From contig JAVBQG010000017.1 in the NCBI GenBank assembly GCA_031549185.1, positions 54,205-118,204 of the forward strand: a stretch of 64,000 nucleotides of DNA. Direction: 5' to 3'. Position numbers and translations under genes: made by a program. Numbering within the stretch: position 1 is the stretch's first letter; every line of letters starts with the position of its first letter. Positions 51,965 to 60,082 of the stretch are shown piece by piece. The stretch is from JAVBQG01 sp031549185. Lineage in GTDB: Bacteria; Synergistota; Synergistia; Synergistales; Synergistaceae. A model generated the notes under the pieces. The model ran no database searches and was not told where the DNA came from. It saw nothing but the letters and a program-made list of their open reading frames with translations.

Positions 51965-52891
51965 TTATTCCTTCACGTATTTGATGCGCGGGTCGAGCGT
52001 CGCGTAGAGCAGGTCCGCAACGATGTTGCCGAGGATCACGAGCAGCGTGCCGAAGAGCACGGTGCCCTGCAACAGCGGCATGTCGCGGTTGTTGATGGCC
52101 GTGATCGCCAGGCGCCCGATGCCGGGGATGCCGAAGACGCTCTCGGTGACGATGGCGCCGGAGAGCAGCGTCGAGACCTGAATCGCCATGATCGTGACCA
52201 CAGGCAACAGCGAGTTCTTGAGCGCGTGGATGCGCACGACGCCGCGCTCGGTGAGGCCCTTGGAGCGGGCGGTGCGGATGTAGTCGAGCCGCATGACCTC
52301 CAGCACGCTGGAGCGCGTGAGGCGCGCGATGCTACCCGACGCCCCCCAGCCGAGCACGATCGTGGGCAGGATCAGGTGCTTCCACGTGTCGAACCCCGCC
52401 ACCGGCAGGATGCCGAGCACCACGCCGAAGGCGTACTGCAGCACGAGCGCCGCCCAGAAGGTCGGCATCGAGACGCCGGTGAGCGAGAAGCCCATCAGCG
52501 AGTTGTCGGCAAGCGAGTTCGGTTTGACCGCCGAGATCAGTCCGGCGGGAATGCCCACGATCCAGGCCAGCAGCGCGGCGCAACCCGCCAGCAGCAGCGT
52601 GTTGGGAAACGCTGTCGCGATGATGCCGGTTACGGGTCGTTTGAGTTTGTACGAATATCCGAGGTCGCCGTGCACCGCGTCCCAGAGGAAACGGACATAG
52701 CGGAGCGGCAGCGGATCGTCGAGGTGCATCTCGGCGCGCACACGCACGAGCGCGTCGGGGTCGATGAAGTCCTTCTGCATGACGGCGATCGGGTCGCCCG
52801 GCACGACGTTCATCAGAAAGAAGATCAGCGCCGAGACGCCGATCAGGATGGGGATGGTGGACAGCAGCCTGCCCGCGATATAGCGGCCCAT
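51965..52891 (-). CDS. oppB: Oligopeptide ABC transporter permease (OppB/DppB type)
   Basis: Inner-membrane permease of 308 residues. GRYIAGRLLSTIPILIGVS at the start, VVPGDPIAVMQ, the EAA loop DYIRTARSKGLTERGVV and the terminal TLDPRIKYVKE are as expected. Nine bases after the dipeptidase gene. No binding-protein gene is in this operon, so the pore must use one encoded elsewhere. Confidence 0.94.
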   Translation of the reverse strand: MGRYIAGRLLSTIPILIGVSALIFFLMNVVPGDPIAVMQKDFIDPDALVRVRAEMHLDDPLPLRYVRFLWDAVHGDLGYSYKLKRPVTGIIATAFPNTLLLAGCAALLAWIVGIPAGLISAVKPNSLADNSLMGFSLTGVSMPTFWAALVLQYAFGVVLGILPVAGFDTWKHLILPTIVLGWGASGSIARLTRSSVLEVMRLDYIRTARSKGLTERGVVRIHALKNSLLPVVTIMAIQVSTLLSGAIVTESVFGIPGIGRLAITAINNRDMPLLQGTVLFGTLLVILGNIVADLLYATLDPRIKYVKE

Positions 52892-52900
52892 GCGCGGCCC

Positions 52901-53944
52901 TTACCCCAGAACCCCTTCGTAGACGCGGCGGAAGTTGCCGCCGACGATCTTACGGATGCGCTCGTCGGAGTAGCCGCGCTCCATCAGAACGGCCACCAGT
53001 TCCGGCAGCAGGCTGTGGTCCTTGATCGAGTCGTAGGTCTCCAGATTCGGCGGCGTGTAGGCGTACTCCGCGAGGCCGTCGCAGCAGTCGAGCCCGAGGC
53101 CGACGAAGTCGTCGCCTACAAGCTTCACGATGTGGTCGATGTGACAGCACAGCTCGCGTGCGCCGATGTCGTCGCGCTTGTCGCTGGAGACGAAGGCGCT
53201 GCAGCCGTTCATGCCGACCACGCCGCCGCGCGAGGCGACAAATTTGATCTGTTCGTCGGTGAGATTGCGCATCGAGGGAACGAGCGCGCGGCAGTTGGAG
53301 TGCGAGGCGATCACCGGGCCTTTGCTGAATTCGGCCACATCGAGGACCCCCTCGTCGTTCAGGTGGCTGATGTCGAGGATCATGCCGAGGCGCTCGGCCT
53401 CTTCGACGACCTCGACGCCGAAGGGCGTCAGCCCGCCCTTGCGCCCCTCGCGCTTCGGCGAGAAGAAGCAGCCGTCGCCGACGTAGTTGCGCCGGCTCCA
53501 GACGAGGCCGACGGCGCGCACGCCGAGTTCGTAAAAGATCCGCAGCAGCCCGGGATCCTGCCCGATCGGCTCGCACCCCTCGAACGAGAGGAAGACGCCG
53601 ATCTTGCCCGCAGCGTTCGCCGCGTCGACCTCTTTCATCGTGCGGCAGATCGCGAAAGTTTTTTCTCCCTCGGGCGAATCGTCGCGGTCGGCCATCAGCG
53701 AGGAGATCTGGTCGAGCGCGTTGCGCAGCGCCATCTCCGGTATGAAGCAGCTCGAGATGAAGAGCGACGAGGTGACGCACTTCCAGCCGCCCGCCCGCAT
53801 CAACGGCGCGTGGCGTTCGGCGAAGACCTTGCGGTCTCCGCGCCGTCTCCGCGCGTCGACGTCCATGGCGAGGTCGAAGTGCGCGTCCATGACGAACGAC
53901 GCGCGCAGAAATTCCCTTGCACGTTCGGTGAATTTCGAGTCCAT
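52901..53944 (-). CDS. M19-family membrane dipeptidase (renal dipeptidase-like)
   Basis: A zinc dipeptidase of 347 residues that acts on dipeptides, often with a D-amino acid or dehydro residue in second place. All ligand motifs are canonical: DAHFDLAMDV (His, Asp), LSFEGCEP (Glu), LDISHLND (His) and IASHSNCRAL (His). No signal peptide is visible, so it acts in the cytosol on imported peptides. It precedes oppB by nine bases and follows gpmA by seven. Confidence 0.93.
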   Translation of the reverse strand: MDSKFTERAREFLRASFVMDAHFDLAMDVDARRRRGDRKVFAERHAPLMRAGGWKCVTSSLFISSCFIPEMALRNALDQISSLMADRDDSPEGEKTFAICRTMKEVDAANAAGKIGVFLSFEGCEPIGQDPGLLRIFYELGVRAVGLVWSRRNYVGDGCFFSPKREGRKGGLTPFGVEVVEEAERLGMILDISHLNDEGVLDVAEFSKGPVIASHSNCRALVPSMRNLTDEQIKFVASRGGVVGMNGCSAFVSSDKRDDIGARELCCHIDHIVKLVGDDFVGLGLDCCDGLAEYAYTPPNLETYDSIKDHSLLPELVAVLMERGYSDERIRKIVGGNFRRVYEGVLG

Positions 53945-53951
53945 GCGGGGC

Positions 53952-54698
53952 TTACTTCGCCTTTCCCTGTGCCGCCACGGCGGCCGCCGCCTTCGCGATT
54001 GCCTCGGGGTCGCCGAGGTAACGGTGCGAGACGGGCTTCATGTTTGCGTCGAGCTCGTAGACGAGCGGGATGCCGGTAGGGATGTTGAGTTCCAGGATAT
54101 CGGCCTCGGAGACGTCGTCGAGGTATTTGACCAGCGCGCGCAGGCTGTTGCCGTGCGCCGCGACGATGATTTTTTTACCGGCCCTGATCTCGGGGACGAT
54201 CGTCTGTTCCCAGTAGGGCACGGCGCGGGCCACCGTGTCGGCCAGGCACTCGCCGTCTGGCTGGTCGGCGGGGTCGAGCGACGCGTAGCGGGGATCGCGC
54301 GACGGGTGCCGCTCGTCGTTCCGCTCCAGCAGCGGCGGGCGCACGTCGTAGCTGCGGCGCCAGATCTTGACCTGCTGGTCGCCGTACTTCTGCGCCGTCT
54401 CGGCCTTGTTAAGCCCCTGCAGCGCGCCGTAGTGGCGCTCGTTCAGCCGCCAGGAGTTGACGACGGGAATCCACATCAGATCCATCTCCTCGAGGGAGAG
54501 CCAGAGCGTCTTGATCGCGCGCTTGAGGACGGAGGTGAACGCCATGTCGAACGAAAAGCCCTCGGCCTTCATCAGTTTGCCGGCGGCCGACGCCTCGGCC
54601 GTTCCCTTCTCCGAGAGCGGCACGTCCGTCCAGCCGGTGAAGCGGTTCTCCATGTTCCACGTGCTCTCTCCGTGGCGCAGCAATACGACTTTATACAC
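53952..54698 (-). CDS. gpmA: Phosphoglycerate mutase, 2,3-bisphosphoglycerate-dependent
   Basis: Interconverts 3- and 2-phosphoglycerate in glycolysis and gluconeogenesis. VLLRHGESTWN holds the phospho-His, NERHYGALQGLNK the catalytic region and VAAHGNSLRALVKYL the second His. 248 residues, standard. The GTG start at 54698 has AAAGGAG nine bases upstream. Only seven bases separate it from the dipeptidase, so it probably leads the peptide-importer operon, an unusual partnership. Confidence 0.96.
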   Translation of the reverse strand: MYKVVLLRHGESTWNMENRFTGWTDVPLSEKGTAEASAAGKLMKAEGFSFDMAFTSVLKRAIKTLWLSLEEMDLMWIPVVNSWRLNERHYGALQGLNKAETAQKYGDQQVKIWRRSYDVRPPLLERNDERHPSRDPRYASLDPADQPDGECLADTVARAVPYWEQTIVPEIRAGKKIIVAAHGNSLRALVKYLDDVSEADILELNIPTGIPLVYELDANMKPVSHRYLGDPEAIAKAAAAVAAQGKAK

Positions 54699-54739
54699 AG
54701 AAACTCACTCCTTTCGCGTTGTGAAGCGATTCGAATTCG

Positions 54740-54768
54740 AGTATATAGGAAAAAAACGTAGCGGTAAA
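54740..54768 (-). promoter_or_regulatory. Promoter of gpmA and the operon behind it
   Basis: On the - strand TTTACC (54768-54763) and TATACT (54745-54740), spacing 17, about 40 bases before the GTG at 54698. Confidence 0.65.
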
Positions 54769-54803
54769 CATGGAATATATGGGAACACCGGATGGAATTC
54801 CGC

Positions 54804-54844
54804 TTGTCTTATCGTGTCGTACAATGTAATATCTTGTATTACAC
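54804..54844 (+). promoter_or_regulatory. Promoter and autoregulatory operator of the RHH/ParE pair
   Basis: TTGTCT (54804-54809) and TAATAT (54827-54832) are 17 bases apart. Two nested dyads cover the -10: outer GTGT-CG-TACAA (54814-54824) with TTGTA-TT-ACAC (54834-54844), and inner TGTAATA with TATTACA. This is the usual place for repression by a ribbon-helix-helix antitoxin. Confidence 0.75.
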
Positions 54845-54861
54845 GAGAGGAGGAGAGGTTC

Positions 54862-55092
54862 ATGCCGACCGTATCTTTCCGGATCGAAGAGGAAAAAAAG
54901 AACCGCATAGACCAACTGGCGGCAGTGCAAGACCGGGACAGGAGCTACATCATTAACGAGGCTTTGACTGCATATCTCGATCTGGTCGATTGGCAGATCG
55001 AGCATATCCGGGAAGGTATCAGGCAGGCCGATAACGAAGAATTCGCCGACCCGGACGATGTCGCCGTTGCTTTTGCCCGCTGGAAAAAATAA
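54862..55092 (+). CDS. Ribbon-helix-helix antitoxin (CopG/ParD-like)
   Basis: A 76-residue DNA-binding antitoxin. The N-terminus (PTVSFRIEEEKKNRIDQLA) is the beta-strand and first helix of the RHH fold, followed by RDRSYIINEALTAYL as second helix; the acidic C-terminus (DNEEFADPDDVAVAF) would wrap the toxin. ATG at 54862 follows AGGAGAGG. The toxin gene starts three bases after its stop. Confidence 0.92.
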   Translation: MPTVSFRIEEEKKNRIDQLAAVQDRDRSYIINEALTAYLDLVDWQIEHIREGIRQADNEEFADPDDVAVAFARWKK

Positions 55093-55095
55093 AAG

Positions 55096-55380
55096 ATGCC
55101 AATACGCTATACGAAGCTGGCACTCCGTGATCTGGATCAGGCGTACGACTATATTTCGTCAGAGAGTCCGGAGAGCGCCCGTGCGGTTATAGAGAATACG
55201 GAGAAAGCGATTGCCATGCTCTGCCATTATCCCGCCATAGGTAAAACGGGTCGCGTGAAAGGTACCAGGGAGTTTGTGGTTCTGCATACTCCTTTTATCA
55301 TCGTATATCGTTATACGAAAACCACACTGCATATCTTGACGGTGCTGCACACTTCAAAAAAATATCCCTACACCGAATAA
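55096..55380 (+). CDS. RelE/ParE-family toxin
   Basis: A 94-residue toxin of the RelE/ParE superfamily. IRYTKLALRDLDQAYDYIS, the YPAIGKTGRVKGTREFVV segment and the tail VLHTSKKYP match the fold. Partner type (RHH antitoxin) and missing RelE catalytic pattern favour a ParE-like, gyrase-directed action over mRNA cleavage; this is inferred. The gene appears intact. Confidence 0.9.
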   Translation: MPIRYTKLALRDLDQAYDYISSESPESARAVIENTEKAIAMLCHYPAIGKTGRVKGTREFVVLHTPFIIVYRYTKTTLHILTVLHTSKKYPYTE

Positions 55381-55482
55381 GCGCACAGCGAATACGATCA
55401 AGGGCAACCACCGACGATCCCGCCCAAGGGGAGCCCTATAGCCGCGGCGAGCAAAGCCGCGCTGTCGAACGTGGCGTTCTCT

Positions 55483-56433
55483 TTAAGAGGACAGCGCACG
55501 GATCGTTTCGAGGGGAAGGAGCGTGACGTCTGCGATCTCCTCGGCGGAATAGCCTTTATGCAGCATTCTGAGGGCCAGGTCGCGATTCGCTTTTGAGGCT
55601 TTTTCCTCTGCTTGCATGAGCTTATCCTCTGTTTGCATAAGTTTTTCCTCGGCCCGAAAGAGTTTTTCGCCCGCTTCGTCTAACATATATTCGAAGGTCC
55701 GCTCGTTGCTGATCTCGTCCATGAGTTGTTTTTGCACGGCGAAATAAAGCTGACGCTCCTTCTCGTCCGCCCAGAACAATTTTTCGAACGACATCGCTCG
55801 CGAAATATCTCGATCCACTTCCGCAACCCTGCTCATTTTCTCCCCCTCCTCGTTTGAAAAATACAGCAGCCACCTCTCCAGGCCTGTATGCGGGCTTTCC
55901 ACCTGCCGCAGAAACTTCGGCAACTCCAGGTACACAATTTGCAGGTCATCGCAAAGGCGATTGCCGCTCTCTCCGTTTCGGATGGCATATTCGTTGCGAT
56001 AGCCCTTCTCTTCGTCCAGAAGATCGAAAGCAAGCAGGCAGATCAGGATCGTTCCCTTGATCTGATGATAGACCATCTGCTCCCGCAGTTTCGTTACGTG
56101 CCGCATCGCCCAGTAATACGGCGCGCGTTTCCTGAAATCATGGCGGTTGACGATCTGCACTTCGATATCGACGGTGCGGCCGTCTCCAAGGGTCGCGGAG
56201 ACGTCGAGAAGCGAAAGCTTCATCCGTGCGAAATCCTGCACCAGCTCTCCCGTCGTTATCTCGAGGTCGGTGACCGCGTCCTCGCCCGACCACAGCAGTG
56301 CGTCGTTGATGAAGTCGATCAAGATCGATTTGCTCTGCGGGTTGGCGAGAAGGCGCTTCACGAACCGGTCGTTGAGTCTGTTGATTCTCCCGCTGCCCAC
56401 ATCGACGATCGAACGCGTGTCGTCTCTGTGCAT
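55483..56433 (-). CDS. Rpn/PD-(D/E)XK nuclease-family protein
   Basis: A 316-residue member of the Rpn (recombination-promoting nuclease / transposase_31) type. NRLNDRFVKRLLANPQSK opens the domain; LLDVSATLGDGRTVDIEVQIV holds the D and E-x-Q nuclease residues. The C-terminal part carries imperfect heptads (EEKLMQTEDKLMQAEEKA), a short coiled coil encoded by repeated DNA, then a helix-turn-helix-like end (GYSAEEIADVTLLPLETIR). Such genes are mobile and often many per genome. The start is uncertain: ATG 56433 is used; the ATG at 56463 lies within a -10-like TATAAT and lacks a ribosome site. Confidence 0.83.
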   Translation of the reverse strand: MHRDDTRSIVDVGSGRINRLNDRFVKRLLANPQSKSILIDFINDALLWSGEDAVTDLEITTGELVQDFARMKLSLLDVSATLGDGRTVDIEVQIVNRHDFRKRAPYYWAMRHVTKLREQMVYHQIKGTILICLLAFDLLDEEKGYRNEYAIRNGESGNRLCDDLQIVYLELPKFLRQVESPHTGLERWLLYFSNEEGEKMSRVAEVDRDISRAMSFEKLFWADEKERQLYFAVQKQLMDEISNERTFEYMLDEAGEKLFRAEEKLMQTEDKLMQAEEKASKANRDLALRMLHKGYSAEEIADVTLLPLETIRALSS

Positions 56434-56546
56434 CAATGCACCGCCTCTCCTGTCTTGTGACATTATACTACATCGGATGCCGGGCCATGGAAGTGTAAAA
56501 AGCGCGTCGAGTCGGTGTTTGAAAATTTTTTCTCGCCCTGTGCGTC

Positions 56547-56555
56547 TGTTATAAT
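56547..56555 (+). promoter_or_regulatory. Extended -10 promoter of the PatB-type gene
   Basis: TGTTATAAT, about 44 bases before the TTG start at 56599. The -35 region is T-rich without a clear hexamer. Confidence 0.5.
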
Positions 56556-56598
56556 TCGAATAAAGTTTTCCCTATCTTGTAAAGCTGGAGGGAGTCAC

Positions 56599-57774
56599 TT
56601 GGTTTATGATTTTGATACCCCCGTCGAGAGGCGGGGGACGGATTGCATGAAGTGGGACGACATGGCCGCGCGCTTCGGGCGCGACGACCTGTTGCCCTTC
56701 TGGGTGGCGGACATGGATTTCCGCTCGGCGCCGGAGATCGTGGCGGCGCTGCGCGAGGCGGTCGACTTCGGCGTCTTCGGATATCCGATCATGACCGACC
56801 GCGCGCGCGTGGCGGTCGCCAGTTGGGAGCGCGTGCGCCACGGCTGGGATATCGGCGTGCGGCACGTCGACTTCGTGCCCGGCGTGGTGGCGGGGCTCGG
56901 CTTCGCCATTCAGGCCTTCACGAAACCGGGCGATGGGGTCGTGATCCAGACGCCCGTCTACCCACCGTTTTTCAGTATCATCAAGGACAACGGACGCGAG
57001 ATCGTCGAGAACCCTCTGATCGAGGGCGACGCCCGCTACGAGATGGACTTCGAGAACCTGGAGGAAGTCCTCTCCCGGCCGAACGTGAAGGCGCTGATGC
57101 TCTGCAGCCCGCACAACCCCGTCGCGCGCGTATGGACGCGCGAGGAGCTGGCGCATCTCGCGGAGCTCTGCATCGCACACGACGTCTTCGTCTTCTCCGA
57201 CGAAATCCATCAGGATCTCATCTTCAGCGACGCGAAGCACATGCCGGCGGCGGTCGCTGCGCCGGAACTGAAATCGCGCCTGATCACGCTGGTCGCGCCG
57301 AGCAAGACCTTCAACATCGCGGGGCTCTCCGCCTCCGCCTGGATCGCGGAGGACGAGGCGATCGCAGGGGCGATGAGAAAATCGCTCGGCAGGCTCCACA
57401 TGGAACGGCTCAACCTGCTGGCGGCGAAGGCGCTGGAAGTCGCCTACCGCAAGGGCGCGCCCTGGCTCGACGCCCTGATGCCCTATCTCGAGAAGAACCG
57501 CACGATCGTGGAGGATTTCGTGAAGGAGCACCTGCCGCGGGCTGTGCTGAAGCACCCGGAGGGCACGTTCATCTTCTGGCTCGATTTCCGCGGCTACGGC
57601 CTCTCGTCCGACGGTCTGCAGCGCATTCTGGTGGACGAGGCGCGCGTCGCGCTCAACGCAGGAACCACGTTCGGCAGGCAGGGCGAGGGATTCGCACGGC
57701 TCAACGTCGGTTGTCCCCGTGCGCAGCTCGAAGAGGGGCTTGCTCGCATCGGGAAGGCCTTCGGAAAAGATTGA
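56599..57774 (+). CDS. PatB/MalY-type PLP-dependent C-S lyase
   Basis: Fold-type I aminotransferase-like enzyme of 391 residues that cleaves cystathionine, cysteine or related thiols, giving pyruvate, ammonia and a thiol or H2S. FWVADMDFRSAPEI is the PatB/MalY opening; VAPSKTFNIAGLSAS contains the PLP-binding Lys; FSDEIHQDLIF is the PLP-ring Asp region. A TTG at 56599 is chosen because GGAGG lies seven bases upstream; the frame is open to 56515 but overlaps the promoter. First of three + strand genes. Confidence 0.92.
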   Translation: MVYDFDTPVERRGTDCMKWDDMAARFGRDDLLPFWVADMDFRSAPEIVAALREAVDFGVFGYPIMTDRARVAVASWERVRHGWDIGVRHVDFVPGVVAGLGFAIQAFTKPGDGVVIQTPVYPPFFSIIKDNGREIVENPLIEGDARYEMDFENLEEVLSRPNVKALMLCSPHNPVARVWTREELAHLAELCIAHDVFVFSDEIHQDLIFSDAKHMPAAVAAPELKSRLITLVAPSKTFNIAGLSASAWIAEDEAIAGAMRKSLGRLHMERLNLLAAKALEVAYRKGAPWLDALMPYLEKNRTIVEDFVKEHLPRAVLKHPEGTFIFWLDFRGYGLSSDGLQRILVDEARVALNAGTTFGRQGEGFARLNVGCPRAQLEEGLARIGKAFGKD

Positions 57775-57801
57775 TTCGGCAAAAAGGCGGGGTGTAGGAG
57801 A

Positions 57802-58575
57802 ATGACCGGTAAAAAGTTTTGTAGATTTACGGTAGATGGCCGAACATACAGTGGTGTGATTCGTGCTAACATGGTCGATATCGTGGAGGGCGACCTGATC
57901 GGCGGCTTTACGGAGATGCGGATGAGCTATCCGCTCGAACGGGTGAAGCTGCTTGTGCCGCTGGTGCCGAACAAGATATGGTGCGTCGGGCGCAACTACG
58001 TCGGACATGTGAGGGAGCTGGACCACGAGCTGCCCTCCGAGCCGATCATCTTCATGAAACCTCTCACCGTGCTGGTCGGCTCCGGGGACATCGTCCGCAT
58101 CCCCGACTGGGCGGGGCGTGTCGATTACGAGGGGGAGCTGGCGGTGGTGATCGGCAAGCGCTGCCGCAAGGTTTCCGAGGCCGAGGCGCTCTCGTACGTG
58201 GCGGGGTACTCCTGTTTCAACGACGTGACGGCGCGCGATCTCCAGAACAAGGACGGCCAGTGGACGCGTGCGAAGAGCTTCGACACGTTCGGCCCGCTCG
58301 GCCCGTCGGTGCTGTTGCAGAGCGAGATGCCGAAGGACGCGCGCATCGTCACGAGGCTCAACGGCAATGTCGTGCAGCAGGACGTCTTCGGCAACATGAT
58401 CTTCTCCGTGGCGCGGATCATCTCGCACATCAGCCGTTTCACCACGCTCGAACCGGGCGACGTGATCGCCACGGGCACGCCGGAGGGCGTCGGCCGCGTC
58501 CAACCCGAGGACCGCGTCGAAGTGGAGATCGACGGCATCGGAACCCTGAGCAACCCGTTTATCGCGGAGCATTAA
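57802..58575 (+). CDS. Fumarylacetoacetate hydrolase-family protein
   Basis: A 257-residue metal-dependent hydrolase or decarboxylase of the FAH family. NKIWCVGRNYVGHVRE, then DYEGELAVVIG with the metal-binding Glu pair, CFNDVTARDLQ and KSFDTFGPLGP are family blocks. Members cleave C-C bonds of beta-diketones, decarboxylate oxaloacetate or hydrolyse acylpyruvates; the substrate here is unknown. It follows the C-S lyase by 27 bases. Confidence 0.9.
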   Translation: MTGKKFCRFTVDGRTYSGVIRANMVDIVEGDLIGGFTEMRMSYPLERVKLLVPLVPNKIWCVGRNYVGHVRELDHELPSEPIIFMKPLTVLVGSGDIVRIPDWAGRVDYEGELAVVIGKRCRKVSEAEALSYVAGYSCFNDVTARDLQNKDGQWTRAKSFDTFGPLGPSVLLQSEMPKDARIVTRLNGNVVQQDVFGNMIFSVARIISHISRFTTLEPGDVIATGTPEGVGRVQPEDRVEVEIDGIGTLSNPFIAEH

Positions 58576-58609
58576 CGAGACCTTATCCAATTCTGAGGAG
58601 GGATTTGCG

Positions 58610-59053
58610 ATGGAGAGACTGGAAGAGAAAGTCTGGATCGTGGTGGAACGCAAGCCGGACGGCACGGTGGACAGCAGCGTTTACGACAACGAGGCGGACG
58701 CGAATAACTTCTACATCGAGATGCAGGCCCGCTACGAGGACCCGAAGGCCGTCCGCATCGAGGAGAGCATCCTGATCCGCAGGGGCGACACGGATGAGAT
58801 CGACACGGACGACAGGCCGTGGGGGTCGCTCCGCATGGACGTCAGCTCGGAGTTCGTCGAGGGATTGATGGAGGACATGGTGCCGCTCGACAAGATCCGT
58901 CCCGGTGCCGCGGAGCGCTTTGTCTGCGAGAAGATCGACATGGTCCGCAAACGCGCGCAGAGCCGTTTCGACGAGATTATGAAGGAAGAGATGGAAGAGG
59001 AACTGAAGGTCTGCATGGACGATTGGTGCGGACATACGGATATGGAGCACTAA
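58610..59053 (+). CDS. Conserved-looking acidic cytosolic protein, unknown function
   Basis: A 147-residue soluble, very acidic protein. It starts with a beta-rich part (EKVWIVVERKPDGTVDSSVYD) and continues with helical, charged segments and two Cys near the end (VCMDDWCGH). No motif of a known family is seen. GAGGAGGG-like ribosome site upstream, codon usage like its neighbours, and position 35 bases after the FAH gene support a real gene at the end of that operon. Confidence 0.72.
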   Translation: MERLEEKVWIVVERKPDGTVDSSVYDNEADANNFYIEMQARYEDPKAVRIEESILIRRGDTDEIDTDDRPWGSLRMDVSSEFVEGLMEDMVPLDKIRPGAAERFVCEKIDMVRKRAQSRFDEIMKEEMEEELKVCMDDWCGHTDMEH

Positions 59054-59074
59054 GCAGGAAATTCAAAAACGCAG

Positions 59075-59109
59075 CTGCCGCCCCGGCTCGAACGGGGCGG
59101 CAGTTTTTT
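59075..59109. terminator. Strong bidirectional terminator
   Basis: CTGCCGCCCCG (59075-59085) pairs with CGGGGCGGCAG (59093-59103), followed by TTTTTT on the + strand. It also ends the convergent BMP transporter operon, whose last stop is at 59135. Confidence 0.88.
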
Positions 59110-59134
59110 GCGGGCTGTTTGAAATAGGAACGGG

Positions 59135-60082
59135 TTAGCCGCCCTTTTCCTCCCGGCGGTACGGTTTGAGCAGGCCGGCGGGGGCGCCTGCGCGGCGGGA
59201 GACGCCTACCAGTGCCACGATGGTGACGAGGTAGGGAATGACTAGGAAGAGATGGAAGGGGATGCTGAATCCCATGGCCTGAACGCGCAGCTGCATGGCG
59301 TCCAGGAAACCGAACAGGAGTGCGCCCATCGTGCCGCGCACCGGGTCCCAGTTCCCGAAGATGACCATCGCGATGCTGACCCAGCCGCGGCCGCCGACGA
59401 CGTCGATCAGGAACATGTTCTGGTGCGCCAGCGTCAGGTACGCGCCGCCGACGCCCATGAGCATCCCGCCAACCGCGAGGCAGACGGTGCGCGTGAGATT
59501 GACGTTGATCCCGACGGTATCCGCGGCGAAGGGGTTTTCGCCGACCGTGCGTATCGAGAGCCCCCAGCTCGTCTTGTAAAGAAGAACCCACATGATGAGA
59601 ACGGCCAGCCACGCAATGTAGACGAGCGCGTACTGGTTGAAGAGCGCGTCGCCCAGGATCGGGATCGACGAGAGCCCTGGAATCGCGATCTGCGTGAAAG
59701 GCGTCACCGTCGGCGGCACGACGGGCGAGCCCACGACCAACCGGTAGATGAACATGGAGAGCCCCGTCGCGAAGAGCGTGATGCCGAGCCCGGATACGTG
59801 CTGCGAGAGGCCGAGGTAGACGGCGAGCAGCGCCATCAGGAGGCCGAAGAAGAGGCCGACGACCGCCGCGACGGCGACGCCCAGCCAGAGCGAGCCGGTG
59901 CCGAGCGTCGTGACGAAGCCGGACATGGCGCCGATCAACATGATTCCTTCGATGCCGAGGTTCAATACCCCCGCCCTCTCCGAGAGAATTTCACCCATGG
60001 TGGCGAAGATGAGGGGCGTCGCCATCCGCATCGTCGCCGCGAGCAAACCTGTGATGAAGGAGACGGTCAGCAGGTCTTCCAT
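59135..60082 (-). CDS. Nucleoside-type (BMP) ABC transporter permease 2
   Basis: Inner-membrane permease of 315 residues with 8-9 helices, of the branched-chain/ribose type. TPLIFATMGEILSERAGVLNLGIEGIM is the hallmark of the BMP/NupQ permease (in two parts: PLIFATMGEILSERAGVLN and LGIEGIML), and GENPFAADTVGIN the cytosolic coupling loop. ATG at 60082 overlaps the stop of permease 1 (TGATG); the much longer open frame beyond it is a shadow of permease 1. Last gene of the operon. Confidence 0.93.
   Translation of the reverse strand: MEDLLTVSFITGLLAATMRMATPLIFATMGEILSERAGVLNLGIEGIMLIGAMSGFVTTLGTGSLWLGVAVAAVVGLFFGLLMALLAVYLGLSQHVSGLGITLFATGLSMFIYRLVVGSPVVPPTVTPFTQIAIPGLSSIPILGDALFNQYALVYIAWLAVLIMWVLLYKTSWGLSIRTVGENPFAADTVGINVNLTRTVCLAVGGMLMGVGGAYLTLAHQNMFLIDVVGGRGWVSIAMVIFGNWDPVRGTMGALLFGFLDAMQLRVQAMGFSIPFHLFLVIPYLVTIVALVGVSRRAGAPAGLLKPYRREEKGG

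Noticed and set aside
51011..54079. A 1022-codon open frame on the + strand across oppC, oppB and the dipeptidase
   Set aside because: It runs antisense to three real genes and has biased Arg/Asp/Gln/His composition; no coding signals.
56572..58665. A 697-codon open frame on the - strand across the C-S lyase and FAH genes
   Set aside because: Antisense to two enzymes with clear catalytic motifs; no start signal.
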